37,316 bases of DNA, taken from contig JAKAEO010000011.1 of assembly GCA_021818285.1 (NCBI GenBank), positions 1 to 37,316 on the forward strand. The letters run 5' to 3'. Source of the stretch: Myxococcales bacterium (GTDB lineage: Bacteria > Myxococcota > Myxococcia > Myxococcales > Anaeromyxobacteraceae). A model generated the notes under the pieces. That model ran no database searches. It was not told the DNA's origin and was given only the letters and a program-made list of their open reading frames with translations. Of this stretch, positions 17,407 to 24,867 are shown in pieces (position 1 is the stretch's first letter; each line of letters begins with the position of its first letter). The translations under genes were made by a program, and so were the position numbers.

Positions 17407-19377
17407 ATGCCGAGGCGGAGCGATCTCGAGCTGTCGGCGGAGGAGCGGCTCCACCTCGCCGAGAAGCGCATGCGCCTGGCGCAGTCCGTCGCCCACCTCG
17501 GCAGCTGGGAGATCGACCTCGTCACCGGCGAGATGTGGGCCTCGGACGAGGCCTTCCGCATCTACGGCCTCGAGATCGCCGTCGACAACCGCCTTCCCCT
17601 GAAGACCGCGCAGGCGCGCCCCATCGGCGAGCACCGCGCCAGGCTCGACGAGGCCCTGCGCAAGCTTCTGGCCGGCCAGGAGCCCTACGACGTCGAGTTC
17701 GACATCCTGCGCGCCAGCGACGGCGCGCGCCGCTCCGTCCGCTCGCTCGCGGAGGTCGTGTGGAACGAGTCGGGGAGGCCCGTCGCCGTGAACGGCACGC
17801 TGCAGGACGTGACCGAGGAGCGTGCCACGGCGCTCGCCCTCGCGGCGAGCGAGGAGCGCGCGCGCCTGGCGGTGGAGCAGGCCGCCGACGCCATCCTGTC
17901 GCTCGCGCCCGACCGCACTCCCGTCGACGCCAACCTGCGGGCCGTGGAGCTGTGGGGACTCGGCCGCGACGAGCTCCGCGCGCGTCCGCTCGCCCAGCTC
18001 TTCGTCGAGGGCGAGTTCGACCGCCAGCCGGCGCGGTTCGCCGAGCTCGACCGCGGCGAGACCGCCGTCGCCGAGCGCACCGTCCTGCGCGGCGACGGCA
18101 CCACGGTGCCCGTGGAGCTGCGCGGCCGCAGGCTCTCCAACGGCACCTACCAGATCATCCTCCGCGACTTCACCGAGCGGAAGCGGGCGGAGCACGAGCG
18201 CGCGGTCCTCGAGCGGCAGCTGCACCGCGCCCAGAGGCTCGAGGCCATCGGCATGCTGGCCGGCGGCATCGCCCACGACTTCAACAACATCCTCACCGTC
18301 ATCGGCGCCAGCGCGTCGCTCGGGTTGCTGGAGCGCCCCCTCTCGAGCCCCGCGCACGACGCCTTCGCCGAGATCGCCGCCGCCGTGGAGTCGGCGGCGG
18401 CGCTCACCCAGCAGCTGCTGGCCTTCTCCCGCAAGCAGGTCATTGCCCCGCGCGTCCTCGACCTCAACGAGGTCATCCGCCGCGTCGGCCTCATCTTGCG
18501 CCGCGTGCTCGGCGAGGGCATCGAGGTGGTCGAGGAGCAGGCGGCCGACCTCGGCAAGACGCGCATGGACCACGGGCAGGTCGAGCAGATCCTGGTCAAC
18601 CTCGCGGTCAACGCCCGCGACGCCATGGACGGGAAGGGCCGGCTCACCATCGCCACGCGCAACGTCACCCTCGACGAGGCCTTCGCGCGGCGGCACACCC
18701 TCGTCGCGCCAGGGCCCTTCGTCGAGCTGAGCGTCACCGACACGGGCTGCGGCATGAGCCCCGAGAGGGCGGCGCACGTCTTCGAGCCGTTCTTCACGAC
18801 CAAGGGCCTGGGCAAGGGCACGGGCCTGGGCCTGGCCACGGTCTACGGCGCCGTGCGGCAGAACGGCGGCCACGTGGACGTCGCGTCCCAGCTCGGACGG
18901 GGCACGACCTTCCGCATCGTCTTGCCCCGCGTCGACGCCGCCCCCGAGCCCCGGCGCGACGCTCGCCCGGGCTCGCTGCCGCGCGGGCGCGAGCACGTCA
19001 TCCTGGTCGAGGACGACGACGTCGTCCGCGTCGCCGCCACCCGCATGCTGGCCTGGCTCGGCTACCAGGTGCACGCCCACGCGAGCGGCGCCGAGGCCCT
19101 CGCCGCGTTGCCGGGGCTGCCGCCCGAGGCGGCGCTGCTCGTCACCGACGTCGTGATGCCGGGCATGAACGGTCGCGAGCTCGCCGACCGGATGCTGGCG
19201 CTGCGCCCCGACCTGCGGGTGCTCTACGCCTCGGGCTACACCCACGACGTCATCACCCACGAGGGGGTGCTCGACGAGGGGATCGAGTTCCTCGAGAAGC
19301 CCTACTCGCTCGAGTCGCTCGGGAGGCGCGTCCGCGAGATCCTCGATCAGGCCGCCCGCCCGGTGGTGGCCGGTTAG
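17407..19377 (+). CDS. Hybrid sensor histidine kinase (PAS-PAS-HisKA-HATPase-REC)
   Basis: 656 aa, no membrane span, so probably cytosolic. Two PAS domains (about 28-140, starting [27 protein letters not shown] without its full length quoted here, and about 150-258) precede HisKA with the phospho-acceptor H290 in [14 protein letters not shown]. The ATPase domain has the N box around N402 (LAVNARDAM), G1 DTGCGMS (445-451), F box FEPFFTTK (459-466) and G2 [13 protein letters not shown]. The C-terminal receiver (about 527-645) has DDD near its start and acceptor D581 in VTDVVMPGM. The HDFNN and FEPFFTTK motifs place it with NtrB-like/hybrid kinases common in myxobacteria. Signal and partner unknown; it is divergent from matB with no response-regulator gene beside it. 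Confidence 0.93.
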   Translation: MPRRSDLELSAEERLHLAEKRMRLAQSVAHLGSWEIDLVTGEMWASDEAFRIYGLEIAVDNRLPLKTAQARPIGEHRARLDEALRKLLAGQEPYDVEFDILRASDGARRSVRSLAEVVWNESGRPVAVNGTLQDVTEERATALALAASEERARLAVEQAADAILSLAPDRTPVDANLRAVELWGLGRDELRARPLAQLFVEGEFDRQPARFAELDRGETAVAERTVLRGDGTTVPVELRGRRLSNGTYQIILRDFTERKRAEHERAVLERQLHRAQRLEAIGMLAGGIAHDFNNILTVIGASASLGLLERPLSSPAHDAFAEIAAAVESAAALTQQLLAFSRKQVIAPRVLDLNEVIRRVGLILRRVLGEGIEVVEEQAADLGKTRMDHGQVEQILVNLAVNARDAMDGKGRLTIATRNVTLDEAFARRHTLVAPGPFVELSVTDTGCGMSPERAAHVFEPFFTTKGLGKGTGLGLATVYGAVRQNGGHVDVASQLGRGTTFRIVLPRVDAAPEPRRDARPGSLPRGREHVILVEDDDVVRVAATRMLAWLGYQVHAHASGAEALAALPGLPPEAALLVTDVVMPGMNGRELADRMLALRPDLRVLYASGYTHDVITHEGVLDEGIEFLEKPYSLESLGRRVREILDQAARPVVAG

Positions 19378-19413
19378 GCGCGGGGGACGCGGAGGCCGGT
19401 ACGGGAGCCACGG

Positions 19414-19441
19414 GGCCGGCGCTCCCCGATCGACGCCGGCC
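19414..19441. terminator. Hairpin between convergent kinase and acyltransferase genes
   Basis: GGCCGGCG (19414-19421) and CGCCGGCC (19434-19441) form a perfect 8-base stem with a 12-base loop in the 67-base gap between two converging genes. It lacks a T-run on either strand, so it is at best a Rho-assisted or transcript-end-stabilising hairpin. Confidence 0.4.
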
Positions 19442-19444
19442 GCG

Positions 19445-20212
19445 CTACGCGGCCCCCGCGCCCCGCATCTCGGCCACGGCGGCGGCGATGCGCTCGCGCA
19501 CCCGGTCGGCGAGCGCGCCGGCGTCCGCCTCGCCGAGGCCGGCGGTCTCCTCCGGCGCCAGGATCCGGGCGGTGACCCGCGCCGGGCGGACCCAGGGGCT
19601 GCCCTTGGGCATGCCCTCGGCCGAGCCGTTGACGGCGATGGGGAGCACCGGGACGCCGGCCTCGACCGCCAGCTTGAAGGCGCCCGGCTTGAAGGGGAGC
19701 AGGTTGCCGTCGCGGCTGCGCGTGCCCTCCGGGAAGATCATCACGTGCATGCCCCGGCCCAGGTAGGCGCGGGCCGTCTCCATGGCGCGCCGCCCGCTCA
19801 TCGCCTCGCCGCGCCGCAGCGGGATGTCGCCGGAGAGCCGGAACATCCAGCCCACCCAGGGGATGCGGAACAGCTCCTCCTTGGCCACCCACTTCATCTC
19901 CCGCGGGAGGCGGCTGAGCATGAAGATGTCCAGCATCGACTGGTGGTTCGAGACCACCACGTAGGCGCGCCGGTCGGCGGGCCAGCGGCCGTCGATGCGG
20001 ATGCGCCAGTAGGGGAAGGTGTAGGTCGCGAAGACGGCGAGCCACCGCAGGAAGCGGCCGGCCACGCGGCGGTTCCGGTCGAAGGGGGCGGTGACCAGCA
20101 GCAGCAGCGCCAGCGCCGGGAGCCACAGGAAGATGGCGGCGAAGGTCAGGAGGTAGGCGAGGGCCGCCGCCAGGGTGACGAGCACGCCGGGAGGATGCGG
20201 GGGCCGTGTCAC
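19445..20212 (-). CDS. 1-acyl-sn-glycerol-3-phosphate acyltransferase (PlsC/LPLAT family)
   Basis: 255 aa from GTG 20212; downstream GTGs are also possible and no strong ribosome site decides. A long N-terminal hydrophobic region (LVTLAAALAYLLTFAAIFLW...) gives one or two membrane helices. The acyltransferase motifs are intact: SNHQSMLDIF (the HX4D catalytic pair), GDIPLRRGEA, MIFPEGTRSRDG for phosphate binding and VPVLPIAVNG. The enzyme acylates lysophosphatidic acid or a related lipid at the inner membrane. It follows a deacetylase and a WaaE-like glycosyltransferase on the same strand, so a role in envelope lipid/LPS modification is as plausible as general phospholipid synthesis; hence no gene symbol. 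Confidence 0.92.
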   Translation of the reverse strand: MTRPPHPPGVLVTLAAALAYLLTFAAIFLWLPALALLLLVTAPFDRNRRVAGRFLRWLAVFATYTFPYWRIRIDGRWPADRRAYVVVSNHQSMLDIFMLSRLPREMKWVAKEELFRIPWVGWMFRLSGDIPLRRGEAMSGRRAMETARAYLGRGMHVMIFPEGTRSRDGNLLPFKPGAFKLAVEAGVPVLPIAVNGSAEGMPKGSPWVRPARVTARILAPEETAGLGEADAGALADRVRERIAAAVAEMRGAGAA

Positions 20213-20274
20213 GGCTCTGTCATGGGACGGCGTCCGTGGCCCTGCGTCGCGGCCTCCGCGACCCCGACCGGGAG

Positions 20275-21084
20275 TCACGCGAAGGCCTTCCGCCTCCCCT
20301 TGCGCACCTTGGTGGCGAAGGCCCAGGGGCCGTCGGCCCGCCGGACGCCGATGCGCTGGAGCTCGAAGTCGGTGGCGAGCGGCAGCGGGTTCACCCGGTT
20401 CCCGATGCGGAAGGCGAGCTTCACCCCGCCGCGCCGCAGCGCCGCGAAGAAGGCCTCCCGCGCCGCCGGCGGGACGCGGGGGTAAGCGCCGAACGGGTAG
20501 GCCAGCACCGGCTCCACCGGCACGCCCTGCCCGGCGAACCAGGCGAAGGCGCGGGCGCACTCCTCCTCCACCTCGGCCGGCGGGAGCCTCGCCAGGCTGC
20601 GGTGGCTCCAGGAGTGGATGCCAATCTGCACCCCGGCGGCCGACAGCTCCCGGAGCTCCTCGGGGCCGAGGAAGCGCTCCCGCCCGCCGCCGTACTCCAG
20701 CTCCCGCCCGGCGAAGGAGGCCACGGCGAAGAGGGCCGCGGGCAGGCCGCGGGCCTTCAGCACCGGGAGCAGCGCCTCCAGCTGGTCGGCGGTGCCGTCG
20801 TCGAAGGTGAGGAGCACCGGCCGCGGCGGCAGCGGCGCGCCCCCGGCCCGGTGGGCGAGGAGCTGCGTCAAGGTCACGAAGGAGAAGCCCTCGGCCCGCA
20901 GCCAGTCGAGCTGCCGCTCCAGCGCCGCCACCGGGACGGTGTCGCGCGCCGGGTGGTCGCCGACGCGGTGGTACATGAGCACCCGGAGCCCGGGCTCGGG
21001 GGCGCGGCCGAGGAGGTTCGCCTCCAGGTGCAGGACCAGGAGCAGCAGGGCGAGCCCGCCCAGCGCGAGGAGCAGCGCCGTCAC
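20275..21084 (-). CDS. Membrane-anchored polysaccharide deacetylase (NodB/CE4 domain)
   Basis: 269 aa from GTG 21084, overlapping the glycosyltransferase stop (GTGA). One N-terminal membrane anchor (ALLLALGGLALLLLVLHLE), then a CE4 domain: VLMYHRVGDHP, the metal/catalytic motif LLTFDDGTADQ, the zinc-histidine motif HSWSHRSLA, and AYPFGAYPRVP. It should remove N- or O-acetyl groups from a glycan on the periplasmic face. Pairing with a WaaE-like transferase upstream and an acyltransferase downstream suggests lipid A/core or another envelope glycan as substrate rather than chitin-like polymers. Confidence 0.92.
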   Translation of the reverse strand: MTALLLALGGLALLLLVLHLEANLLGRAPEPGLRVLMYHRVGDHPARDTVPVAALERQLDWLRAEGFSFVTLTQLLAHRAGGAPLPPRPVLLTFDDGTADQLEALLPVLKARGLPAALFAVASFAGRELEYGGGRERFLGPEELRELSAAGVQIGIHSWSHRSLARLPPAEVEEECARAFAWFAGQGVPVEPVLAYPFGAYPRVPPAAREAFFAALRRGGVKLAFRIGNRVNPLPLATDFELQRIGVRRADGPWAFATKVRKGRRKAFA

Positions 21085-21836
21085 CCGCCGCCGTCCGGAT
21101 CGGAGGTCTTGAGGTACTTCACCACCGGCTGGATCGAGAAGTAGAAGGACCAGACCAGCCCCGGCGCGCCGTTCAGGATGTTCCCCTGCAGCAGCCAGCT
21201 GCGCAGGAAGTAGAAGGGCCAGGCGAGCAGCGCCAGCGCCGGGGCCCGGCGCCGCCCCCGGGCGCGCAGCATCCGCGCGCCGCGGGTGGTGTAGTCGTTC
21301 ATCTTGGCGACGAAGTGGTGCTGGTCGCGGAAGCTGTGGTGGAAGAGCCGCTCCCGCAGCCGCCCCACCGGCTCCCGGGTGCGCACCCCCTCGTGCACCT
21401 CGGCCCCGTCGTAGGCCGCACGGCCGCGGTCGAAGAGGCGCACGTGGCGCTCGTGGGCGTGCCGCCCCCAGCGGAAGGCGCGCCCCATGAACACCAGCTG
21501 CATCTCCACCTCGAACGCGGCCTCGGGGATCTCGGGCCGCGCCAGCAGCTCGCGGATCTCCCGGTTCAGCTCCGGGGTCAGCACCTCGTCGGCGTCCAGG
21601 TTCAGCACCCAGTCGTGGGCGCACTGGGAGACGGCGAAGGCCTTCTGCGCGCCGTAGCCGTCGAAGGCGCGGCGCAGCACCCGGCAGCCGCGGGCCAGGG
21701 CCAGCTCCGGCGTCCCGTCGCCGCTCCCGCCGTCCACCACCACGATCTCGTCGGCGCAGGTGATGGCGTCGAGGGTGCGGCCCAGGCGGTCCGCCTCGTC
21801 CCTGACGATCATCGCCACCGACAGCTTGCGCGGCAC
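21081..21836 (-). CDS. Family 2 glycosyltransferase, WaaE/KdtX-like LPS core transferase
   Basis: 251 aa from GTG 21836. GT2 fold: KLSVAMIVRDEADRLGRTLDAI, VVDGGSGDGT, and the metal-binding LNLDADEVLTPEL. Then FMGRAFRWGRHAHERHVRLFDR and GAEVHEG..., typical of the WaaE (beta-1,4-glucosyltransferase acting on heptose of LPS inner core) subgroup, with a C-terminal hydrophobic segment that associates with the membrane. It heads a three-gene minus-strand cluster with a deacetylase and an acyltransferase. The donor sugar is not readable from sequence; a general LPS/cell-surface role is likely. Confidence 0.9.
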   Translation of the reverse strand: MPRKLSVAMIVRDEADRLGRTLDAITCADEIVVVDGGSGDGTPELALARGCRVLRRAFDGYGAQKAFAVSQCAHDWVLNLDADEVLTPELNREIRELLARPEIPEAAFEVEMQLVFMGRAFRWGRHAHERHVRLFDRGRAAYDGAEVHEGVRTREPVGRLRERLFHHSFRDQHHFVAKMNDYTTRGARMLRARGRRRAPALALLAWPFYFLRSWLLQGNILNGAPGLVWSFYFSIQPVVKYLKTSDPDGGG

Positions 21837-21843
21837 CGGTTGG

Positions 21844-21896
21844 GGGCCCTCCCGGCCTCCTGTTTACCCCGAATTCAGGCGTCGACGGGAGGGCCC
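21844..21896. promoter_or_regulatory. Long spaced inverted repeat in the divergent GT2/pepF control region
   Basis: GGGCCCTCCCG (21844-21854) and CGGGAGGGCCC (21886-21896) are perfect 11-base inverted arms separated by 31 bases; arm centres are 42 bases apart, about four helical turns. Between them lies an AT-richer patch with a GAATTC palindrome. The whole 99-base gap separates divergent genes, so this may be a two-site operator or a cruciform-prone element. No -35/-10 pair is convincing. Confidence 0.4.
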
Positions 21897-21935
21897 GGCC
21901 GTGCTCTCATCCGCCCGCTCGCCATGGAGGAACCC

Positions 21936-23828
21936 ATGTCCACGCTCCGTCCGTCCGCCGCCGCCCTCGCCCTGGCCCTGGCCGTCGACCCTGCCGCCGC
22001 CCTGGGAGCCGAGCGCGCGCGGATCCCCGAGAAGTACACCTGGAACCTCGCCGACCTGTACCCGACCGAGGCGGCCTGGTCCCAGGCCCGCGAGGATCTG
22101 AAGAAGCGCATCGCCGCCCTGCCCGCCCACCGCGGCCACCTGGGCGAGTCGGCCGGGGCGATGCGCGCCGCGCTGGACGACTACTTCGGCGTCCAGCTGG
22201 CGCTGGAGCGGCTCTACGTCTACGCCTCCTCGCGCTCCGACGAGGACATCCGCGCGGCGCGGCCGCGGGAGATGCGGCAGGCGGCGCAGCACCTGGTGGT
22301 GGAGCTGGGCAGCGCCACCGCCTGGCTGGAGCCGGAGGTGCTGGCCCTCGACGCCGCGAAGGTCCACGGCTTCGTGGCCGCCGACCCCGGGCTCGCCCCG
22401 TACGCCTTCTTCCTGGACGACATCCTGCGGCGCAAGGCCCACACCCTCTCGGCCTCGGAGGAGAAGATCCTCGCCGAGGCCGGGAACCTCACCGACGCCG
22501 GCCAGTCGGCCTACGGCATCCTCTCCAACGCCGACCTCCCCTACCCCACGGTGAAGCTCTCCACCGGCGAGGTGCGGCTCGACGCGGCGGCCTTCACCCT
22601 CTACCGCGCCGCACCGCTCCGCGAGGACCGCGAGAAGGTCTTCGCCGCCTTCTTCGGCGCGCTGAAGGAGTTCGAGCGGACCATGGGCGCGACCCTGAAC
22701 GCCCAGGTGAAGGCCCACGTCTTCAACATGAAGGTGCGCCACTTCTCCTCGTCCCTGGACGCCTCCCTCTTCCGCAACGCCATCCCCACCGCGGTCTACC
22801 GGCAGCTCATCGCCGACGTGCACCGGAGCCTCCCCACGCTGCACCGGTACCTGAAGCTCCGCCAGCGGATGCTGGGGCTTTCCGAGCTGCGCTACTCCGA
22901 CCTCTACGTGCCGCTGGTCGGGAAGGTGGACCTCTCCTTCACGCCCGAGGAGGCGCGGGCCGAGACCCTCGCCGCCGTCGCCCCGCTCGGCAAGGCCTAC
23001 CAGGCGACCCTGAAGACCGGCTTCGAGAGCCGCTGGACCGACTTCCTCCCCTCGCCGGGCAAGCGCTCCGGCGCCTACTCCACCGGCGTCTACGGGGTGC
23101 ACCCCTTCCAGCTCCTGAACTTCAACGGGAAGTACGAGGACCTCAGCACCCTGGCCCACGAGTCGGGCCACTCGATGCACACCTTCCTCGCCAACACCAC
23201 GCAGCCCTACCCGACCTCCGCCTACCCCATCTTCGTCGCCGAGGTGGCCTCGACGCTGAACGAGAACCTGCTGCTCCACGACATGCTGCGGAAGGCGAAG
23301 GACGACGCCACGCGGCTCACGCTGCTCGGCAACTACCTGGACGGGATGCGGACCACGCTCTTCCGCCAGACGCTCTTCGCCGAGTTCGAGCTCGACGTCC
23401 ACGAGATGGCGGAGAAGGACGAGCCCATCACCGGCGAGTCGCTCTCGAAGCTGTATCTGAAGCTGGTGCGCCAGTACTACGGCCACGACCAGGGCATCTG
23501 CCGCGTCGACGACGCCATGGCGGTGGAGTGGGCCTACATCCCGCACTTCTACTACGACTTCTACGTCTACCAGTACGCCACCAGCCTGGTGGCCTCGACG
23601 GCGATCGCCAAGGCCATCCGCGACGGCGAGGCCCACGGCTCGACGGCGGCCCGCGACCGCTACCTGGCGATGCTGAAGGCGGGCGGGTCGAGGTACCCGG
23701 TCGACCTGCTCGAGGCCGCGGGCGTCGACCCCACCACCTCGAAGCCCTTCGACGCCGCCATGGCCGAGATGAACCAGGTCATGGACCAGATGGACGCGCT
23801 GCTGGCGAAGGGGAAGAAGGGCACCTAG
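21936..23828 (+). CDS. pepF: M3 family oligoendopeptidase F, possibly exported
   Basis: 630 aa. ATG 21936 is preferred over ATG 21924 because GGAGG (21926-21930) sits five bases before it. Residues 1-25 (MSTLRPSAAALALALAVDPA...) look like a signal peptide, unlike cytosolic PepF proteins. The rest is a full M3 peptidase: IPEKYTWNLADLYPTEAAW at the start, the N-terminal helical oligopeptidase domain, and the zinc site HESGH (H408-E409-H412) in STLAHESGHSMHTF, with the third ligand expected in the VAEVASTLNENLL block. C-terminal GICRVDDAMAVEWAYIPHFYYDFYVYQYA closes the channel. It degrades short peptides; the possible periplasmic location is inferred from the N terminus only. Confidence 0.94.
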   Translation: MSTLRPSAAALALALAVDPAAALGAERARIPEKYTWNLADLYPTEAAWSQAREDLKKRIAALPAHRGHLGESAGAMRAALDDYFGVQLALERLYVYASSRSDEDIRAARPREMRQAAQHLVVELGSATAWLEPEVLALDAAKVHGFVAADPGLAPYAFFLDDILRRKAHTLSASEEKILAEAGNLTDAGQSAYGILSNADLPYPTVKLSTGEVRLDAAAFTLYRAAPLREDREKVFAAFFGALKEFERTMGATLNAQVKAHVFNMKVRHFSSSLDASLFRNAIPTAVYRQLIADVHRSLPTLHRYLKLRQRMLGLSELRYSDLYVPLVGKVDLSFTPEEARAETLAAVAPLGKAYQATLKTGFESRWTDFLPSPGKRSGAYSTGVYGVHPFQLLNFNGKYEDLSTLAHESGHSMHTFLANTTQPYPTSAYPIFVAEVASTLNENLLLHDMLRKAKDDATRLTLLGNYLDGMRTTLFRQTLFAEFELDVHEMAEKDEPITGESLSKLYLKLVRQYYGHDQGICRVDDAMAVEWAYIPHFYYDFYVYQYATSLVASTAIAKAIRDGEAHGSTAARDRYLAMLKAGGSRYPVDLLEAAGVDPTTSKPFDAAMAEMNQVMDQMDALLAKGKKGT

Positions 23829-23892
23829 CGCCGCCGCCCGCGCCGGCCGGCGCCGCGCACCCGGAGCGCTGCGCGGCTCGGCGCGGCCGGCA

Positions 23893-23909
23893 GTGGGTGG
23901 CGCACCCAC
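23893..23909. terminator. Hairpin after pepF
   Basis: GTGGGTG-gcg-CACCCAC is a perfect 7-base stem 65 bases past the pepF stop. It lacks a following T-run. It may end or protect the pepF transcript and separates it from the promoter region of the polysaccharide operon. Confidence 0.35.
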
Positions 23910-23921
23910 AACCCGGGAAGG

Positions 23922-23979
23922 TTGACACCCCAGCGTGGGCTCGGGTGTTCCACGGAAAAGGAGATATTCTCCTTTTCCG
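23922..23979 (+). promoter_or_regulatory. Control region of the ATP-grasp/YaiO/PIG-L/GT2 operon: TTGACA element and 27-base palindrome
   Basis: TTGACA (23922-23927) is a perfect -35 consensus; the -10 position 17 bases later (GTGTTC) is poor, so an activator or another sigma factor may be needed. At 23953-23979 two perfect 12-base arms, CGGAAAAGGAGA and TCTCCTTTTCCG, flank a TAT centre. One arm is all purine (after its first C) and contains the only Shine-Dalgarno-like AAGGAG before the operon. As DNA it is an ideal dimer operator; as RNA it would fold into a stem hiding AAGGAG. It ends four bases before the likely GTG start. Confidence 0.55.
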
Positions 23980-23982
23980 AAA

Positions 23983-24867
23983 GTGCACACCGATTCGAAG
24001 GACACCATCATCGTGACGGGCGTCGGGGGACCCGCCGGCCGGGCAGGCGCCACCTGGCTCGCGGCCCGGGGCCACCGGGTCGTGGGCACCGACATGCGCG
24101 AGGTGGAGTCGCCGGCCTCCGCCTTCCGGGTGGTGCCCGCCGCCCGCGATCCCGGCTTTCCCGACGCCCTGCTCGCCGTTGCCCGGGAGGAGCGGGCCGC
24201 GCTGGTCCTGCCCACCGTCACCGAGGAGCTGCCGATCGTGTCGCGGATGCGAGGACGCCTGCGGGCCCTGGGGATCGCCACCTGCGTCTCCGAGCCGCCG
24301 GGCGTGGACGTGGCGGGCGACAAGCTGCTCACCGCGGACCGGCTCGCCCGGCAGGGCGTGCCGGTCCCGGCCACCTTCCCGGGGGCCACGCCCCACCGGG
24401 CGGTGGCCGAGGCCCTGGGCTTCCCGCTCCTCTCCAAGCCGCGCTTCGGGCGCGGCGGCCGCGGCGTGCTCGTCCACCGCTCGCTCGAGGACATGGCCCG
24501 GGCCGGGCCCGAGGAGGTCGTCTGGCAGGAGTTCCTGCCCGGCGAGGAGTACGACCTGAACCTGTTCGCCGAGCGCGGCGGCCCGATCGCCGCCGCGGCC
24601 GTCCTGCGCAAGACCGGCCTCAAGGACGGGCTGGTGGGGAACGCCACCGGCGTCGAGCGCGCCGTCCGGCCGGAGGTCGCCGAGCTCGGCGCCGCCGCGG
24701 CCCGGGCGCTCGGCCTGGAGGGGCCGCTCGACCTGGACGTCCGCGCCCGGGCGGCCGGAGGGCTGGCCGTGCTCGAGGTGAACGCGCGCCTCGGCGCCAA
24801 CGTGCTCGCCGCCCCCGAGGTCCTGGAAGCCCTCGAAGCCGCCTGGAGGAACGGAAGATGCGACTGA
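23983..24867 (+). CDS. ATP-grasp ligase, carbamoyl-phosphate-synthase-large-subunit-like
   Basis: 294 aa from GTG 23983; the frame is open to GTG 23935, but that start would translate the palindrome. N-terminal Rossmann-like preATP-grasp domain: IIVTGVGGPAGRAGATWLAARGHRVVGTD. ATP-grasp body: DKLLTADRLARQGVPVPATFP, LLSKPRFGRGGRGV (adenine/phosphate-binding lysine and glycine loop), WQEFLPGEEYDLNLF and the metal-binding LEVNARLGANVL. Such short CPSase-like ligases form an amide, ester or peptide bond from a carboxylate with ATP. It overlaps the YaiO-like gene by 10 bases, so it belongs to the polysaccharide operon. A reasonable guess is modification of an amino or hydroxyl group of the sugar; substrate unknown. 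Confidence 0.85.
   Translation: MHTDSKDTIIVTGVGGPAGRAGATWLAARGHRVVGTDMREVESPASAFRVVPAARDPGFPDALLAVAREERAALVLPTVTEELPIVSRMRGRLRALGIATCVSEPPGVDVAGDKLLTADRLARQGVPVPATFPGATPHRAVAEALGFPLLSKPRFGRGGRGVLVHRSLEDMARAGPEEVVWQEFLPGEEYDLNLFAERGGPIAAAAVLRKTGLKDGLVGNATGVERAVRPEVAELGAAAARALGLEGPLDLDVRARAAGGLAVLEVNARLGANVLAAPEVLEALEAAWRNGRCD

Noticed and set aside
23901-23950. Sigma-54 promoter near TGGCGC before the polysaccharide operon
   Set aside because: No TTGC-type -12 box at the required spacing; TTGACA fits a sigma-70 -35 better.
23935-23982. Earlier GTG start for the ATP-grasp gene
   Set aside because: It would translate the 27-base palindrome into a basic leader; the fold begins at IIVTGVGG. Kept only as an alternative.
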